Source: Acidocella facilis ATCC 35904 (GTDB taxonomy: Bacteria; Pseudomonadota; Alphaproteobacteria; Acetobacterales; Acetobacteraceae). From it: DNA of 64,000 bases. Below the pieces are notes generated by a model. That model saw nothing but the letters and a program-made list of their open reading frames with translations, did no database searches and was not told the DNA's origin. Where the stretch lies: positions 124,001-188,000 of the forward strand of contig NZ_JHYG01000007.1 in the NCBI RefSeq assembly GCF_000687875.1. The letters run 5' to 3'. A program made the translations under genes and the position numbers. Shown piece after piece: positions 47,548 to 56,757 of this stretch (position 1 is the first letter of the stretch; every line of letters begins with the position of its first letter).

Positions 47548-48705
47548 ATGTTTCGCTATTTTCCCACAAATTATGTTTGGAATCTCTCGGTCGATCTCGC
47601 CATCGAGATGGGGGCCAGGATCGGCGAGATCGAGGAGATGTGCGCGCCCTTGCAAGAGGCGGCGAAAGCCCCGGATGAAGCCGGCACGCGGGCCTTCCGG
47701 GAAGCCTGGGAAAACATGGCCGGCAAGCTGGTCGAGCTCGCCCAGGAGGACGAAGCCGCGGGGCGGCTTTTATCCGCCGGTGAAAAGCTTAATCGCGCCG
47801 CCATCTATCTGCTGACCTGCGAGCGCCTGCAATCGCGCAACGCGCCTGGCCGGCTTGAGCTTTACAAAAAAGTTCTGGAAATTTTCGAAAAAGGCGTTGC
47901 GCTCTCACGGGAGAATTGCCGGCGCGTGGAAATCCCTTACGAAGGCAAGGTGATTTCCGGCTTGTTCGTGCAGGCGCAAGATGTCAGCGGTCCGGCGCCG
48001 GTGCTGGTACAGGTCAACGGCCTGGATTCCACGAAAGAGATGAAATATCGGGTCGGGCTTCCGGCCTGGCTGGCCAGTCGGGGTGTGTCCTCGCTGGTGA
48101 TCGACCAGCCCGGCACGGGCGAGGCGCTGCGCCTGCATAATCTAACGGCACGTTATGATTCCGAGCATTGGGCCAGCGTCGTGGTGGATTGGCTGGAGGC
48201 CCAACCGGAGATCGACCCCAAGCGGATCGGCTTGGAGGGCGTGTCGCTCGGCGGCTATTATTGTCCGCGCGCCGTGGCCTTCGAGCCGCGCTTTGCCATG
48301 GGTGTGTCCTGGGGGGCGAACCATGATTGGCGCGAGGTGCAGAAGCGCCGTCTGGCAAAAGAGGGAAGCTTTCCGGTGCCCCATTACTGGGAGCATGTCT
48401 GCTGGGTCTGGGGTGCCGCGAATATCGATGACTTCATGGCCATCGCGGAAAATGTGCATCTCGACGGGATTCTGGACCGCATCAAGGTGCCGTTTCTGGT
48501 CACGCATGGCGAGAAGGATTCACAAATTCCGCTGGAGATGGCGCGCCGCACCTATGACGCGCTGGTCAACAGCCCCAAGCGCGAGCTGAAGATTTTCACC
48601 GATCGCGAAGGCGGTGTGCAGCATTCGAGTTTCGATAATTCCATCAATGCAGGTCACTATATCGCCGATTGGGTGGCGCAAACCCTCGGCGGCCGGCTGG
48701 CCTGA
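47548..48705 (+). CDS. alpha/beta hydrolase, FrsA/dihydroxypseudooxynicotine-hydrolase-like
   Basis: 385 residues from ATG 47548 (GCGGAGA upstream); a longer frame from 47491 looks untranslated. A helical N-terminal domain (about 1-130) precedes the alpha/beta core. Nucleophile Ser233 lies in LEGVSLGGYY, acid Asp324 in HGEKDSQIP and base His359 in GGVQHSSFD. This layout matches hydrolases of the 2,6-dihydroxypseudooxynicotine/FrsA group, some of which split C-C bonds. It begins the catabolic operon and may cleave the ring-fission product. Confidence 0.82.
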   Translation: MFRYFPTNYVWNLSVDLAIEMGARIGEIEEMCAPLQEAAKAPDEAGTRAFREAWENMAGKLVELAQEDEAAGRLLSAGEKLNRAAIYLLTCERLQSRNAPGRLELYKKVLEIFEKGVALSRENCRRVEIPYEGKVISGLFVQAQDVSGPAPVLVQVNGLDSTKEMKYRVGLPAWLASRGVSSLVIDQPGTGEALRLHNLTARYDSEHWASVVVDWLEAQPEIDPKRIGLEGVSLGGYYCPRAVAFEPRFAMGVSWGANHDWREVQKRRLAKEGSFPVPHYWEHVCWVWGAANIDDFMAIAENVHLDGILDRIKVPFLVTHGEKDSQIPLEMARRTYDALVNSPKRELKIFTDREGGVQHSSFDNSINAGHYIADWVAQTLGGRLA

Positions 48706-48726
48706 ACCGATATCACGGAGAGAGAC

Positions 48727-49683
48727 ATGAACATCACCAGCCTCGAAGGGCTTGTTTTCGGTGTTGACGATGTTGGCGCCTGCAATGAATTCCTCGCCAA
48801 TATGGGACTTGACGTGGTGGAGCGCGGCGATGACGGCGGGCATTTCCTCGCCGAGGATGGTACCTGGATCAGCATTCGTCCGCGTGCGGATGCGCAGCTG
48901 CCCGCACCGCTGGAAACGGGTTCCATGCTGCGCGAGACGGTCTATGGCGCCGCCGACACGGATACGATCGAGGCGGTTGCCAAGGAGATGGCGCGTGACC
49001 GTGAGGTCACCCGGCATGCCGATGGCAGCATCGGATTTTACGATGATCTGGGCTTTGCCTTGCGGATCTGCCTGGCGACGCGCAAGACGCTGGAGGTGCC
49101 GGCGGAGGTGATGCCCAACATCCCCAATTCCACGCAAAGCCGCGGGCTGAATGTCATCGGTGTGACGCCCGGCGCGCCGGCGGCGCGGCCGCGTACTTTG
49201 TCCCATGTGGTGTATTTCGTTCCCGATGTGGCCTTGGCCGAAGCCTTCTACACGCAGCGTCTGGGATTTCGCTGCACGGATCGTTTCACCGATGTCGGGC
49301 CCTTCCTGCGTCCGGCCGGGATGGCGGATCATCATGCCTTGTTCCTGATCCAAAGCCCGCCGCATATCAAAGGCATAGAGCATTTCGCCTTCCACATGGC
49401 CAGCCCCTCGCAGGTTCTGGCGGCGGGAACGCAGATGGTGAAGCGCGGCTTTCAGAGCTTCTGGGGGCCGGGGCGGCATCATTTCGGCAGCAACTGGTTC
49501 TGGTATTTCAATTGCCCGATGGGCTGCCACGCCGAATTCGACGCGGATATGGACCAGCATGACGATCATTGGGTGCCGCGCGCCACGGCGATGGGGCCGG
49601 AAGCCAGCCAGGCTTATCTGTTCCAGTTCCGCGAGAAATGGGCGCCCGGCGGTCCGCCGCCAAATGCCCGCCCGGCCAGCTGA
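48727..49683 (+). CDS. two-domain VOC extradiol dioxygenase
   Basis: 318 residues with GGAGAG upstream. There are two VOC halves (about 5-120 and 155-285). The C-terminal half keeps a 2-His-1-Glu facial triad in the type I extradiol pattern: His160 (LSHVVYFV), His219 (GIEHFAFHM) and Glu270 (GCHAEFDAD). It should use Fe(II) or Mn(II) and oxygen to open a catechol-type ring. The gap to the hydrolase is 21 bp, and the Rieske gene starts 2 bp after it. Confidence 0.83.
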   Translation: MNITSLEGLVFGVDDVGACNEFLANMGLDVVERGDDGGHFLAEDGTWISIRPRADAQLPAPLETGSMLRETVYGAADTDTIEAVAKEMARDREVTRHADGSIGFYDDLGFALRICLATRKTLEVPAEVMPNIPNSTQSRGLNVIGVTPGAPAARPRTLSHVVYFVPDVALAEAFYTQRLGFRCTDRFTDVGPFLRPAGMADHHALFLIQSPPHIKGIEHFAFHMASPSQVLAAGTQMVKRGFQSFWGPGRHHFGSNWFWYFNCPMGCHAEFDADMDQHDDHWVPRATAMGPEASQAYLFQFREKWAPGGPPPNARPAS

Positions 49684-49685
49684 GC

Positions 49686-50057
49686 ATGACGGTGCTCTGC
49701 CATATTTCAGAGATACCGGTTGACGGCGCCATCGGCGTCGAGCCTGGTGAAGACGGGCATGATACGATTTTTCTGGTCCGCCGCGCCGGGCATGTCTATG
49801 CCTACCGTGATTCCTGCCCGCATTGGCCAGGGGCGCGCATGGCCTGGCGGCGCCATGAATATCTGGATGCGGACGGCGCGCATATCGTCTGCCACGGCCA
49901 TGGCGCCTTGTTTGACATTGAAACCGGCCATTGCCTTTCGGGGCCATGCGCCGGCTTGTCGCTCAGTTCCCTGCCGGTGGAGCTGACAGCGCAGGGTTTG
50001 GTGCGGCTCCTGCCCACCGCATCCGCGCCTCTGACCTCAAAGGATATTTCGAAATGA
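49686..50057 (+). CDS. Rieske-type [2Fe-2S] ferredoxin
   Basis: 123 residues from ATG 49686. Cluster ligands are Cys44 and His46 (SCPHWPGARM) and Cys69 and His72 (VCHGHGALFD). No catalytic domain or membrane anchor is seen, so it is a soluble electron carrier or a small Rieske accessory. No Rieske oxygenase or reductase is in the cluster. It overlaps the FAD monooxygenase gene by 4 bp. Confidence 0.88.
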   Translation: MTVLCHISEIPVDGAIGVEPGEDGHDTIFLVRRAGHVYAYRDSCPHWPGARMAWRRHEYLDADGAHIVCHGHGALFDIETGHCLSGPCAGLSLSSLPVELTAQGLVRLLPTASAPLTSKDISK

Positions 50058-51181
50058 GTGGAATGGCGAAGAAAACTCTCGTCATTGGCGGCGGGTTCGC
50101 GGGCATGGCCGCGGCGATTGAGCTGGCCAAGCGGGGCATGCAGGTCGAGCTGGTTGAGATCGACCCGGGCTGGCGTGCTTACGGCGCGGGGATCAGCCTG
50201 GGCGGGGCGACCTTGCGGGCGTTAAAAACCCTCGGCGTTCTGGATGCGTTTTTGCGCGTCGCCCATGGCTCTGATGGCGTGGATATCCGCACCCCGGCCG
50301 GGGCGCTGATCAGCCAGCTGCCCACCCCGCGCCTGGCGGGGCCGGATGTGCCGGGCGGTGCCGGCGTGATGCGCCCGGTCCTGGCTGGGGTTCTCGCCGC
50401 CGCCACCCGCGCGGCTGGCGTGGCGGTGCGGTTGGGCGTGACCTTTTCCAGCATCAGCCAGACCGAAACCGGCGTGGACGTGGCCTTCACCGATGGCGGC
50501 ACCGGCCGGTATGATCTGCTGATCGGCGCCGATGGGCTTTATTCCAAGGTGCGCACGTCATTGTTCCCGGACGCGCCGGCGCCTTCCTATAGCGGCCAGG
50601 GTGTGTGGCGCGCGGTGCTGCCGCGCCCGCCCGAGATCGAGCGCTGCACGATGTGGATGGGCGACAGGGTGAAGCCGGGGGTGAATCCGGTTTCCGCCGA
50701 GGAGATGTATCTGTTCGTCACCGAGGACCGCGCGGCGCATGAGCGCCTGGACCCGGCCGGCTTCGTCGATCATCTGCGCGCCTTGCTGGCGCCATTCCCG
50801 GACCCGGCTTTGCAGGCGATCAGGGCGCAGCTGGGCGCGCGGTCGCAGATCATCTACCGGCCGCTGGAAGGGCTGCTGCTGAAGAGCTGGTACCAGGGCA
50901 GTGTGGTGCTGGTGGGCGATGCGGTGCACGCCACCACCCCGCATCTGGCCTCGGGCGCCTGTATCGGGATCGAGGATGGCATTGTGCTGGCCGAGGAACT
51001 CGCTGGCGGCGGCGGCATCGAGGCCGCGCTCGCGCGGTTCCAGGCCCGGCGCTGGGAGCGCTGCCGCATGGTGGTGGAAAACTCAGCACGGCTGGGCGTG
51101 ATCGAGCGGACGGGTGGCGACAAGGCGGAACATGCGCGGATCATGCGCGACAGCCACCAGGCGCTGGCGGCGCCGATTTGA
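50054..51181 (+). CDS. FAD-dependent aromatic hydroxylase (PHBH-fold monooxygenase)
   Basis: 375 residues from ATG 50054. The dinucleotide motif VIGGGFAGMAAAIELAKRG is near residue 10, the DG motif in LLIGADGLYSKVR, and the GD motif in VVLVGDAVHATTPHLASGA. These define the p-hydroxybenzoate hydroxylase fold, which uses NAD(P)H and O2. It is expected to add the second hydroxyl needed before extradiol cleavage. Confidence 0.9.
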   Translation: MSGMAKKTLVIGGGFAGMAAAIELAKRGMQVELVEIDPGWRAYGAGISLGGATLRALKTLGVLDAFLRVAHGSDGVDIRTPAGALISQLPTPRLAGPDVPGGAGVMRPVLAGVLAAATRAAGVAVRLGVTFSSISQTETGVDVAFTDGGTGRYDLLIGADGLYSKVRTSLFPDAPAPSYSGQGVWRAVLPRPPEIERCTMWMGDRVKPGVNPVSAEEMYLFVTEDRAAHERLDPAGFVDHLRALLAPFPDPALQAIRAQLGARSQIIYRPLEGLLLKSWYQGSVVLVGDAVHATTPHLASGACIGIEDGIVLAEELAGGGGIEAALARFQARRWERCRMVVENSARLGVIERTGGDKAEHARIMRDSHQALAAPI

Positions 51182-51197
51182 GAAAAGGGAGCGACTC

Positions 51198-52184
51198 ATG
51201 AAGCTGGCCAGTTTGCGTGATGGCAGCCGCGATGGGCGGCTGGCCGTGGTCTCGCGTGATCTCTCCCGCGCCTGCCTGGCGCCCGTGCCCACCATGTTGG
51301 CGCTGATGGACCAGTGGGAGGCGCGCGAACCGGCGCTTCGCAACTTGTATCAGGCCTTGAACGACGGCCAATGCGAGAGCTTCGCTTTCGACCCTGAGCA
51401 GGCGATGGCGCCGCTGCCGCGCAGCTTTCAATGGCTCGATGCCTCCGCCTTCCTGGCGCATGGCGCGTTGATGACCAGGGCGCTGCGCCTGGAGAAGAAT
51501 GTGCAGGGCGATCTGCCGCTGATCTACCAGGGCGGATCGGACAGCCTGCTCGGCCCGTGCGAGGATGTGCCATTTCCCTCGGAAGCGTTGGGGATCGATT
51601 TCGAGGGCGAGTTCGCCATATGCCTGGGCGATGTGCCGATGGGGGCAACGCTGGAGGAGGCGCAGCGGGCGATCCGGTTGCTGACAATCGCCAATGATTG
51701 GAGCCTGCGTGCGCTTGCCGCGCGGGAAATGGCCACCGGCTTTGGCTGGCTGCAATGCAAGCCCTCCACCAGCTTCGCGCCGGTGGCGATCACCCCTGAT
51801 GAGCTGGGGGCCGCCTGGGACCAGGGGCGGGTGAAATTGCGCCTCTCGGTCAGCCTGAACGGCGCGCTGTTCGGCCAACCCGATGGCGCGGCGATGGATT
51901 TCAGCTTTCCGGAACTGATCCGCCACGCCGCCCGCACACGCTGCCTCTGCGCAGGCACGTTGCTGGGCTCGGGAACCGTTTCGGAAGGTGCGCCGCAGCG
52001 TGTGGGGAGTGCTTGCATCGCGGAGATGCGCGGCGGCGAGATGATCTTGCACGGCGAACCGCGCACCGCCTTCCTGAAGTTTGGCGATGAGGTCGCGATG
52101 ACGGCTTATGATGCCGATGGCCATGCGCCGTTCGGTGCCTTGTCGCAACGCGTCGTCGCCGCGCCGCGCCAGGAAATCTCATGA
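51198..52184 (+). CDS. fumarylacetoacetate hydrolase family protein
   Basis: 328 residues from ATG 51198, with AAAAGGGAG upstream. The FAH metal site is in the region IDFEGEFAICLGD (acidic ligands), followed by ANDWSLRALAAREMATGFGWLQCKPSTSFAP and GTLLGSGTVSEGAP (short conserved blocks: NDWS, QCKPSTS, LGSGT). Members hydrolyse C-C bonds of oxo-acids or decarboxylate them in meta-cleavage pathways. It acts downstream of ring cleavage here by inference. Confidence 0.88.
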   Translation: MKLASLRDGSRDGRLAVVSRDLSRACLAPVPTMLALMDQWEAREPALRNLYQALNDGQCESFAFDPEQAMAPLPRSFQWLDASAFLAHGALMTRALRLEKNVQGDLPLIYQGGSDSLLGPCEDVPFPSEALGIDFEGEFAICLGDVPMGATLEEAQRAIRLLTIANDWSLRALAAREMATGFGWLQCKPSTSFAPVAITPDELGAAWDQGRVKLRLSVSLNGALFGQPDGAAMDFSFPELIRHAARTRCLCAGTLLGSGTVSEGAPQRVGSACIAEMRGGEMILHGEPRTAFLKFGDEVAMTAYDADGHAPFGALSQRVVAAPRQEIS

Positions 52185-52338
52185 TTTTATCAGCCGTCCT
52201 GGCGAAATTGCTTTGCCGATAGAGACGCTCAATGGGAGCCATATAAAAACTAAATTTTTCAAACGTTCATGATTATGGATTGATCGCAACCGTCCAAGCG
52301 GCGCGCAAAGCGCCTTTATAACGAGAAAGTCTGGGGAA

Positions 52339-53283
52339 ATGAAAAAAATCCTGAAACTATCCGTGGCCCTCTCATGCTGCCTCGCGGCGGCACCGGCCTT
52401 GGCGTTCGAAAATGACAGCGCGCCTTATCCCGTCGGCACCACCTCGATCGGCATTGCCTCCTTGCCGCCGATTCCGGGGATTTTCCTGTTGGACCAAACC
52501 GACGTATCCGGCGCCGGCTATCTCACGGATAGCCGCGGCAACAAGAAGCAGATCCCTCCCTTCAAGGTGCATTCCGTTTCAACCACGCCGCGCATCCTGA
52601 TCAGCTGGCCAGTGACTTTGCCGGGCAATGGGCGTCTCTACACGCAAATCGTCCCGCCGATCGTGGTGCTGAACACCGAAATATTCGGGCAGAAATTTCA
52701 TACTGCCGGTGTGGCGAATTTCACCATCACACCGTTTCTCGGGCAATGGAACGTGACGCGGAATTTCAAAATCGCCAGCGGGTTTGACTTCATTCTACCT
52801 ACCGGCGCCTACAGCGCCAGCAAGCCCGCCATCGCCTCCGGCTATACCACCTACTCGCCGGTGCTCTCGCTGCGCTACAACAACCCGCATGGGCTGGATA
52901 TCGGCGTTTCCAACCGCCTCTTCTTCAACAGCACGAATACGCGCACCCATTACCATTCCGGCGATGCCTACCTGGCGGATTATATCGCCGGCTGGAATAT
53001 CGGGCCGGTCGAGCTTGGCGTGACCGGCGGCTGGTTGCAGGAATATCAGCGCGACAGCCAATATGGCGCGGCAATACCCGGTTCGCGTCAGGAGATTTTC
53101 AGGATCGGCCCCTCCATTACCTATAGCGGCCGGTTCCTGGGGAAGATCCCCTTCATCGTCAACGTCAATGATCAGTTCGACGTGATTTCAAAAAACGCGC
53201 CGAAGGAAAATAATCTCTGGGTGAATATCGGCTTTCCGTTATTCGCGCCGCCGCCGCCGGCCCCGCCGGTGCACGCCAGCTGA
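52339..53283 (+). CDS. outer-membrane MetA/SphA-like protein of aromatic catabolism
   Basis: 314 residues with a signal peptide ending ALA (about residue 22). The barrel-like alternating sequence includes FENDSAPYPVGT near the N-terminus and ASGFDFILPTGAY, which match the 'phenol_MetA_deg' family of outer-membrane proteins in aromatic degradation operons. The C-terminal proline stretch (FAPPPPAPPVHAS) is unusual for a barrel, which normally ends in an aromatic residue. It probably helps the substrate cross the outer membrane. The 154-bp gap before it may hold a second promoter. Confidence 0.82.
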   Translation: MKKILKLSVALSCCLAAAPALAFENDSAPYPVGTTSIGIASLPPIPGIFLLDQTDVSGAGYLTDSRGNKKQIPPFKVHSVSTTPRILISWPVTLPGNGRLYTQIVPPIVVLNTEIFGQKFHTAGVANFTITPFLGQWNVTRNFKIASGFDFILPTGAYSASKPAIASGYTTYSPVLSLRYNNPHGLDIGVSNRLFFNSTNTRTHYHSGDAYLADYIAGWNIGPVELGVTGGWLQEYQRDSQYGAAIPGSRQEIFRIGPSITYSGRFLGKIPFIVNVNDQFDVISKNAPKENNLWVNIGFPLFAPPPPAPPVHAS

Positions 53284-53294
53284 AGGAGCGGAGA

Positions 53295-54491
53295 ATGAAC
53301 GAGACGCAACGCCAGGCCGGAACCGGCCAAGGTATTTTGTTGCTGTGCGGGTCGTGCCTGCCCATTCTGGGCGCGGTCCTGCTTGGGCCGGTGCTGGCCG
53401 AGGTGCAGGCGCATTTCATCACAACCCCCAATGTCGCAGCCCTGACGCCGGTGATGCTCACCATCCCGGCCCTGATGATCGCGGTGTTTTCGCCCTTGGC
53501 CGGCTGGCTCGCGGACAGATTCGGCAGACGCCGTCTGCTGCTGATCGGCTTGCTGGTTTACACGCTGTTCGGCACCGCGCCGCTCTATTTGCAGGGCTTG
53601 CACGCGATCGTGCTCTCGCGTGCCGGGCTGGGGCTTGCCGAGGCGGTGGTGATGACCATCTGCACCGCGCTGATCGGCGATTATTTCGAAGGCCGCAGCC
53701 GTATGCTCTGGCTCTCCCTGCAGGGGGCGGTCGCGTCTTTCGCGGCCGCGGTGTTTTTCGGGCTCGGCGGCGCGCTGGGAGAGTTTGGCTGGCGCACGCC
53801 GTTCTGGCTCTATGTCGCCGGCATCGTGATGTTTCCCTTTGCATTGAAGCTGTTGTGGGAGCCCTCCCGGCCGCATCGGCTGACGCCGCATCTGGGGGCG
53901 CAGACGCTGCCCTGGCGGGTGCTGGCCGTGGCTTACCCGTTTGCCTTGGTCACCGGTATCGCGCTGCTGATGGTGCCCATTCAGCTCAGCTTCATTCTGC
54001 ACGGGCTGGGGCTCGATTCACCGGCCACGGCGGGGCTGCTTTCCGCCGGCAACCAGGCCTCGGTACTGGCCGGCGCCTTGCTGTTCCGCCTGCTGGTGCG
54101 CTTTGGCTATGTGCCGGTGTTCGGCGGCGGGTTTTTCGCGGCTGGCGCGGGGCTGCTGCTGGTTTCGGTCAGCAAGGGGCAGGGCGGTCTGCTTCTGGGC
54201 GGCTGTTTGAACGGCTTCGGGTGCGGCCTGCTGCTGGTGGGGCTGATCACTTGGGCGTTGGCGGCGCTGCCCTCAAAGGTTCGCGGGGTTGGCGCCGGGG
54301 GCTTCAATAGCTGCGTGTTCCTGGGTGAATTCCTCAGCCCGCTTGTCATCCTGCTCTTGCGCCATGGCGGGGTCAGCCTGGTGAGCGCCATGGCTTTTTG
54401 CGGCTGGGGGCTGGTGGCCTTGATATTGCCCGCCTTGCTCGCGCCTCTGGCCATCCGCGTTCAGGCCGCCGCTCTGCCGGCGGCCGACTGA
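53295..54491 (+). CDS. MFS transporter of the catabolic cluster
   Basis: 398 residues with GGAGCGGAGA upstream. About 12 hydrophobic segments. The MFS motif A is GWLADRFGRRRLLL after helix 2. It starts 11 bp after the outer-membrane gene, so it is likely the inner-membrane importer (or exporter) for the same aromatic substrate. Confidence 0.87.
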   Translation: MNETQRQAGTGQGILLLCGSCLPILGAVLLGPVLAEVQAHFITTPNVAALTPVMLTIPALMIAVFSPLAGWLADRFGRRRLLLIGLLVYTLFGTAPLYLQGLHAIVLSRAGLGLAEAVVMTICTALIGDYFEGRSRMLWLSLQGAVASFAAAVFFGLGGALGEFGWRTPFWLYVAGIVMFPFALKLLWEPSRPHRLTPHLGAQTLPWRVLAVAYPFALVTGIALLMVPIQLSFILHGLGLDSPATAGLLSAGNQASVLAGALLFRLLVRFGYVPVFGGGFFAAGAGLLLVSVSKGQGGLLLGGCLNGFGCGLLLVGLITWALAALPSKVRGVGAGGFNSCVFLGEFLSPLVILLLRHGGVSLVSAMAFCGWGLVALILPALLAPLAIRVQAAALPAAD

Positions 54492-54525
54492 ACGCCTCCC
54501 CCCGCTTTTTCCGGAGTGACCTTGA

Positions 54526-55308
54526 ATGAGACGCTTTCTCGATCTTTCCGTCGCCATCGATAACGACACCCCGGCCGACCCGCCGCCGCTGCGCCCAAAA
54601 ATCCTCTATCAGGATCACGCCCAAAGCGTCGCGGAAGTGCTGAATTTTTTCCCCGGTCTCACGCAAGACCAATTGCCGGATGGGGCCGGCTGGGCGGTTG
54701 AGAGCTTGCAGGTCACCGCCCATAACGGCACGCATCTCGACGCGCCCTGGCATTATCATCCGACGATGGATGACGGCGCGCGCGCGATCACGATCGACGA
54801 AGTGCCGCTGGATTGGTGTTATCGTCCCGGCGTCAAGCTGGATTTCCGGCATATGGAAGACGGCTACGTGGCGACCGCGGCGGATATTGAGGCGGAGTTG
54901 CGGCGGATTGGTTATACATTGCGGCCGCTGGATATCGTGGTCATCAACACCGCCGCCGGCGCGGCATATGGCACCCCGGCTTATCTGGGCAAAGGCTGCG
55001 GCATTGGCCGTGAGGCGACTTTATATTTGCTGGAGCGGGGCGTGCGTGTCACCGGCACCGACGCTTGGAGCTGGGACGCGCCCTTTCCCCTTACAGCCAG
55101 ACGCTTTGCCGAAACCGGCGATGCGTCGTTGATCTGGGAAGGGCACAAGGCCGGCGCCAAGATCGGCTATTGTCACCTGGAAAAGCTCGCCCGCCTGGCC
55201 GAGCTGCCGCCCTTTGGTTTCGAGATCATTTGCTTTCCGACCAAAATCAAGAATGGCTCGGCGGGCTGGACCCGGGCGGTCGCTGTATGGGAGGCGGAGA
55301 CGGCGTGA
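54526..55308 (+). CDS. cyclase-family metal-dependent hydrolase
   Basis: 260 residues, GGAG nine bases or so upstream. The motif HNGTHLDAPWHYH carries His66, His70, Asp72 and His76, the metal-binding signature of the kynurenine formamidase/cyclase family. C-terminal GTDAWSWDAPF and GYCHLEKLARLAELPPFGF are also family-typical. It is the last gene of the catabolic cluster and probably hydrolyses a cyclic or amide/ester intermediate. Confidence 0.9.
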   Translation: MRRFLDLSVAIDNDTPADPPPLRPKILYQDHAQSVAEVLNFFPGLTQDQLPDGAGWAVESLQVTAHNGTHLDAPWHYHPTMDDGARAITIDEVPLDWCYRPGVKLDFRHMEDGYVATAADIEAELRRIGYTLRPLDIVVINTAAGAAYGTPAYLGKGCGIGREATLYLLERGVRVTGTDAWSWDAPFPLTARRFAETGDASLIWEGHKAGAKIGYCHLEKLARLAELPPFGFEIICFPTKIKNGSAGWTRAVAVWEAETA

Positions 55309-55594
55309 TCGCCGTCTTTAACCCTCCTTTGTGCCGCTGACCTGCGCCGCGGCCCTATAAGAAACGATCTGAGCGCCCCCAACCCCGCGCAGGGGCTTTT
55401 ACGGCACGGATACTTTGACGATGTCAGACCAGGAGCTGTCGCGCCGTTCGCCCTGGCAGCGCGCGGCGTTTACGCTGGCGTTATCCAAGGCGTTGTGAGC
55501 TTGCCCGTTTGGGACGAGCTTTTCAGCCCTGTCTTTTGGCCAGGCCAACAAATCCAGCAGGTTCGAAAGCAGCGAAATTGTTCATTGAAAAACC
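55309..55594. other. gap between catabolic cluster and tRNA-Asn
   Basis: 286 bp. GCCCC/GGGGC followed by TTTT (about 55375-55400) may be a weak terminator. A 25-codon frame at 55421-55498 (MSDQELSRRSPWQRAAFTLA, ending LSKAL) has coding-like GC-rich third positions but no convincing ribosome site. I see nothing else in it. Confidence 0.3.
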
Positions 55595-55670
55595 TGGCTC
55601 CCGAAGTAGGACTCGAACCTACGACCGAGCGATTAACAGTCGCTTGCTCTACCAACTGAGCTATTCGGGA
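55595..55670 (-). tRNA. tRNA-Asn (GTT)
   Basis: On the minus strand, acceptor arms TCCCGAA and TTCGGGA pair. The anticodon loop reads CTGTTAA, giving GTT. T-loop TTCGAGT; CCA is encoded. Confidence 0.97.
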
Positions 55671-55854
55671 CCGGTGGGCGGCTCTATAAACAACGCCCCG
55701 GAGGCTGGCAAGTGCCCTTGGCAAATAAATGACAGCTTTCTCCTCAACGCCCTGTAAGCGCTTGTTCAGCTTAAAAAACAGCCGCTTCGCGGGGGCAGGG
55801 GCGGCCCGGCCAGTTGATTTCGCCGCTGGCCTCACTTACAGAAGGCGCAGCCAG

Positions 55855-55941
55855 GCGGGTGTGGTGGAACTGGTAGACGCGCCGGACTCAAAATCCGGTT
55901 CCAGCAATGGAGTGTCGGTTCGATTCCGACCACCCGCACCA
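55855..55941 (+). tRNA. tRNA-Leu (CAA)
   Basis: Class II tRNA with a long variable arm. Acceptor arms GCGGGTG and CACCCGC pair, anticodon stem CCGGA/TCCGG with loop CTCAAAA gives CAA, and CCA is encoded at 55939-55941. Confidence 0.96.
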
Positions 55942-56155
55942 GGCTTCCCAACCCCTCTTTCATCGGCCCGCACCGCGCTTCAGCCCGCGTCAAAACCGGC
56001 CGCAAAAAAGCGGCGCGGGGCATTGCGCAAAATCGCGAATCATCCGTCGGATTGCCGCAAAAATCTCGATCGCCGCCGCCTGTGCCCCTCATCTGGACAA
56101 GGCGCCACGGTTCCTGGAAGCTCACACGGGCTGAAACCAGGCGCCGGGGCGATGA

Positions 56156-56662
56156 ATGACACGTGATGAGATCTACCGGCACATAGCCTTCGTCCTGCGC
56201 TGCTCAGCTGCGGCCGCGCTGGCTTATCTGGCGGCCCGTGGCGTCGGGCTGCCGCATCCGGTCTGGGCGACGATGAGCGGCATCATCGTCTCCCAGGAAA
56301 AACTCAACGATACCAGCCGCGCCGCGCTTTGGCGGCTCACCGGCACGCTCGTCGGCGTCGTCTCGGCGGTGATTATCGGTGGCGCGCTGGTCGCCTTTGG
56401 CGCGCCGGTGCCGTTGCAACTGGCCGGGGCCGTTTGTTTCTGCGCCGTGCTGGTGCGGCTCTGGCCGAATTTGCGGGTTTCGATGTGGACGGCGCCGATC
56501 GTGCTGCTCACCGTCGATCCCGGCGATACGATTCTCCAGACCGGCATCTGGCGAGGCAGCGAGGTGCTGCTGGGCGGGCTCATCGGCATCGCCTTCCACG
56601 CCTTGGCGGAACGCGCCATCACCTGGCTGGACGCGCACGAGGCCAGACCGACCCAGGGCTGA
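56156..56662 (+). CDS. FUSC-like membrane protein
   Basis: 168 residues with several hydrophobic segments. It contains VGLPHPVWATMSGIIVSQEK and RLTGTLVGVVSAVIIGG, reminiscent of FUSC/aromatic-acid exporter membrane halves (the R-x-x-GT-x-x-G helix motif). It is much shorter than full-length FUSC exporters and has no cytoplasmic domain, so it represents one half-unit. Function unassigned. Confidence 0.72.
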   Translation: MTRDEIYRHIAFVLRCSAAAALAYLAARGVGLPHPVWATMSGIIVSQEKLNDTSRAALWRLTGTLVGVVSAVIIGGALVAFGAPVPLQLAGAVCFCAVLVRLWPNLRVSMWTAPIVLLTVDPGDTILQTGIWRGSEVLLGGLIGIAFHALAERAITWLDAHEARPTQG

Positions 56663-56757
56663 GCAATAAGCGGGGCGGTGTTGCTGCATTGCAACTTGTC
56701 GCGGCGGGCAGGGACACTCATTTAGCGTCACGAACAATCCGCTGGGGAGTGGTGATC

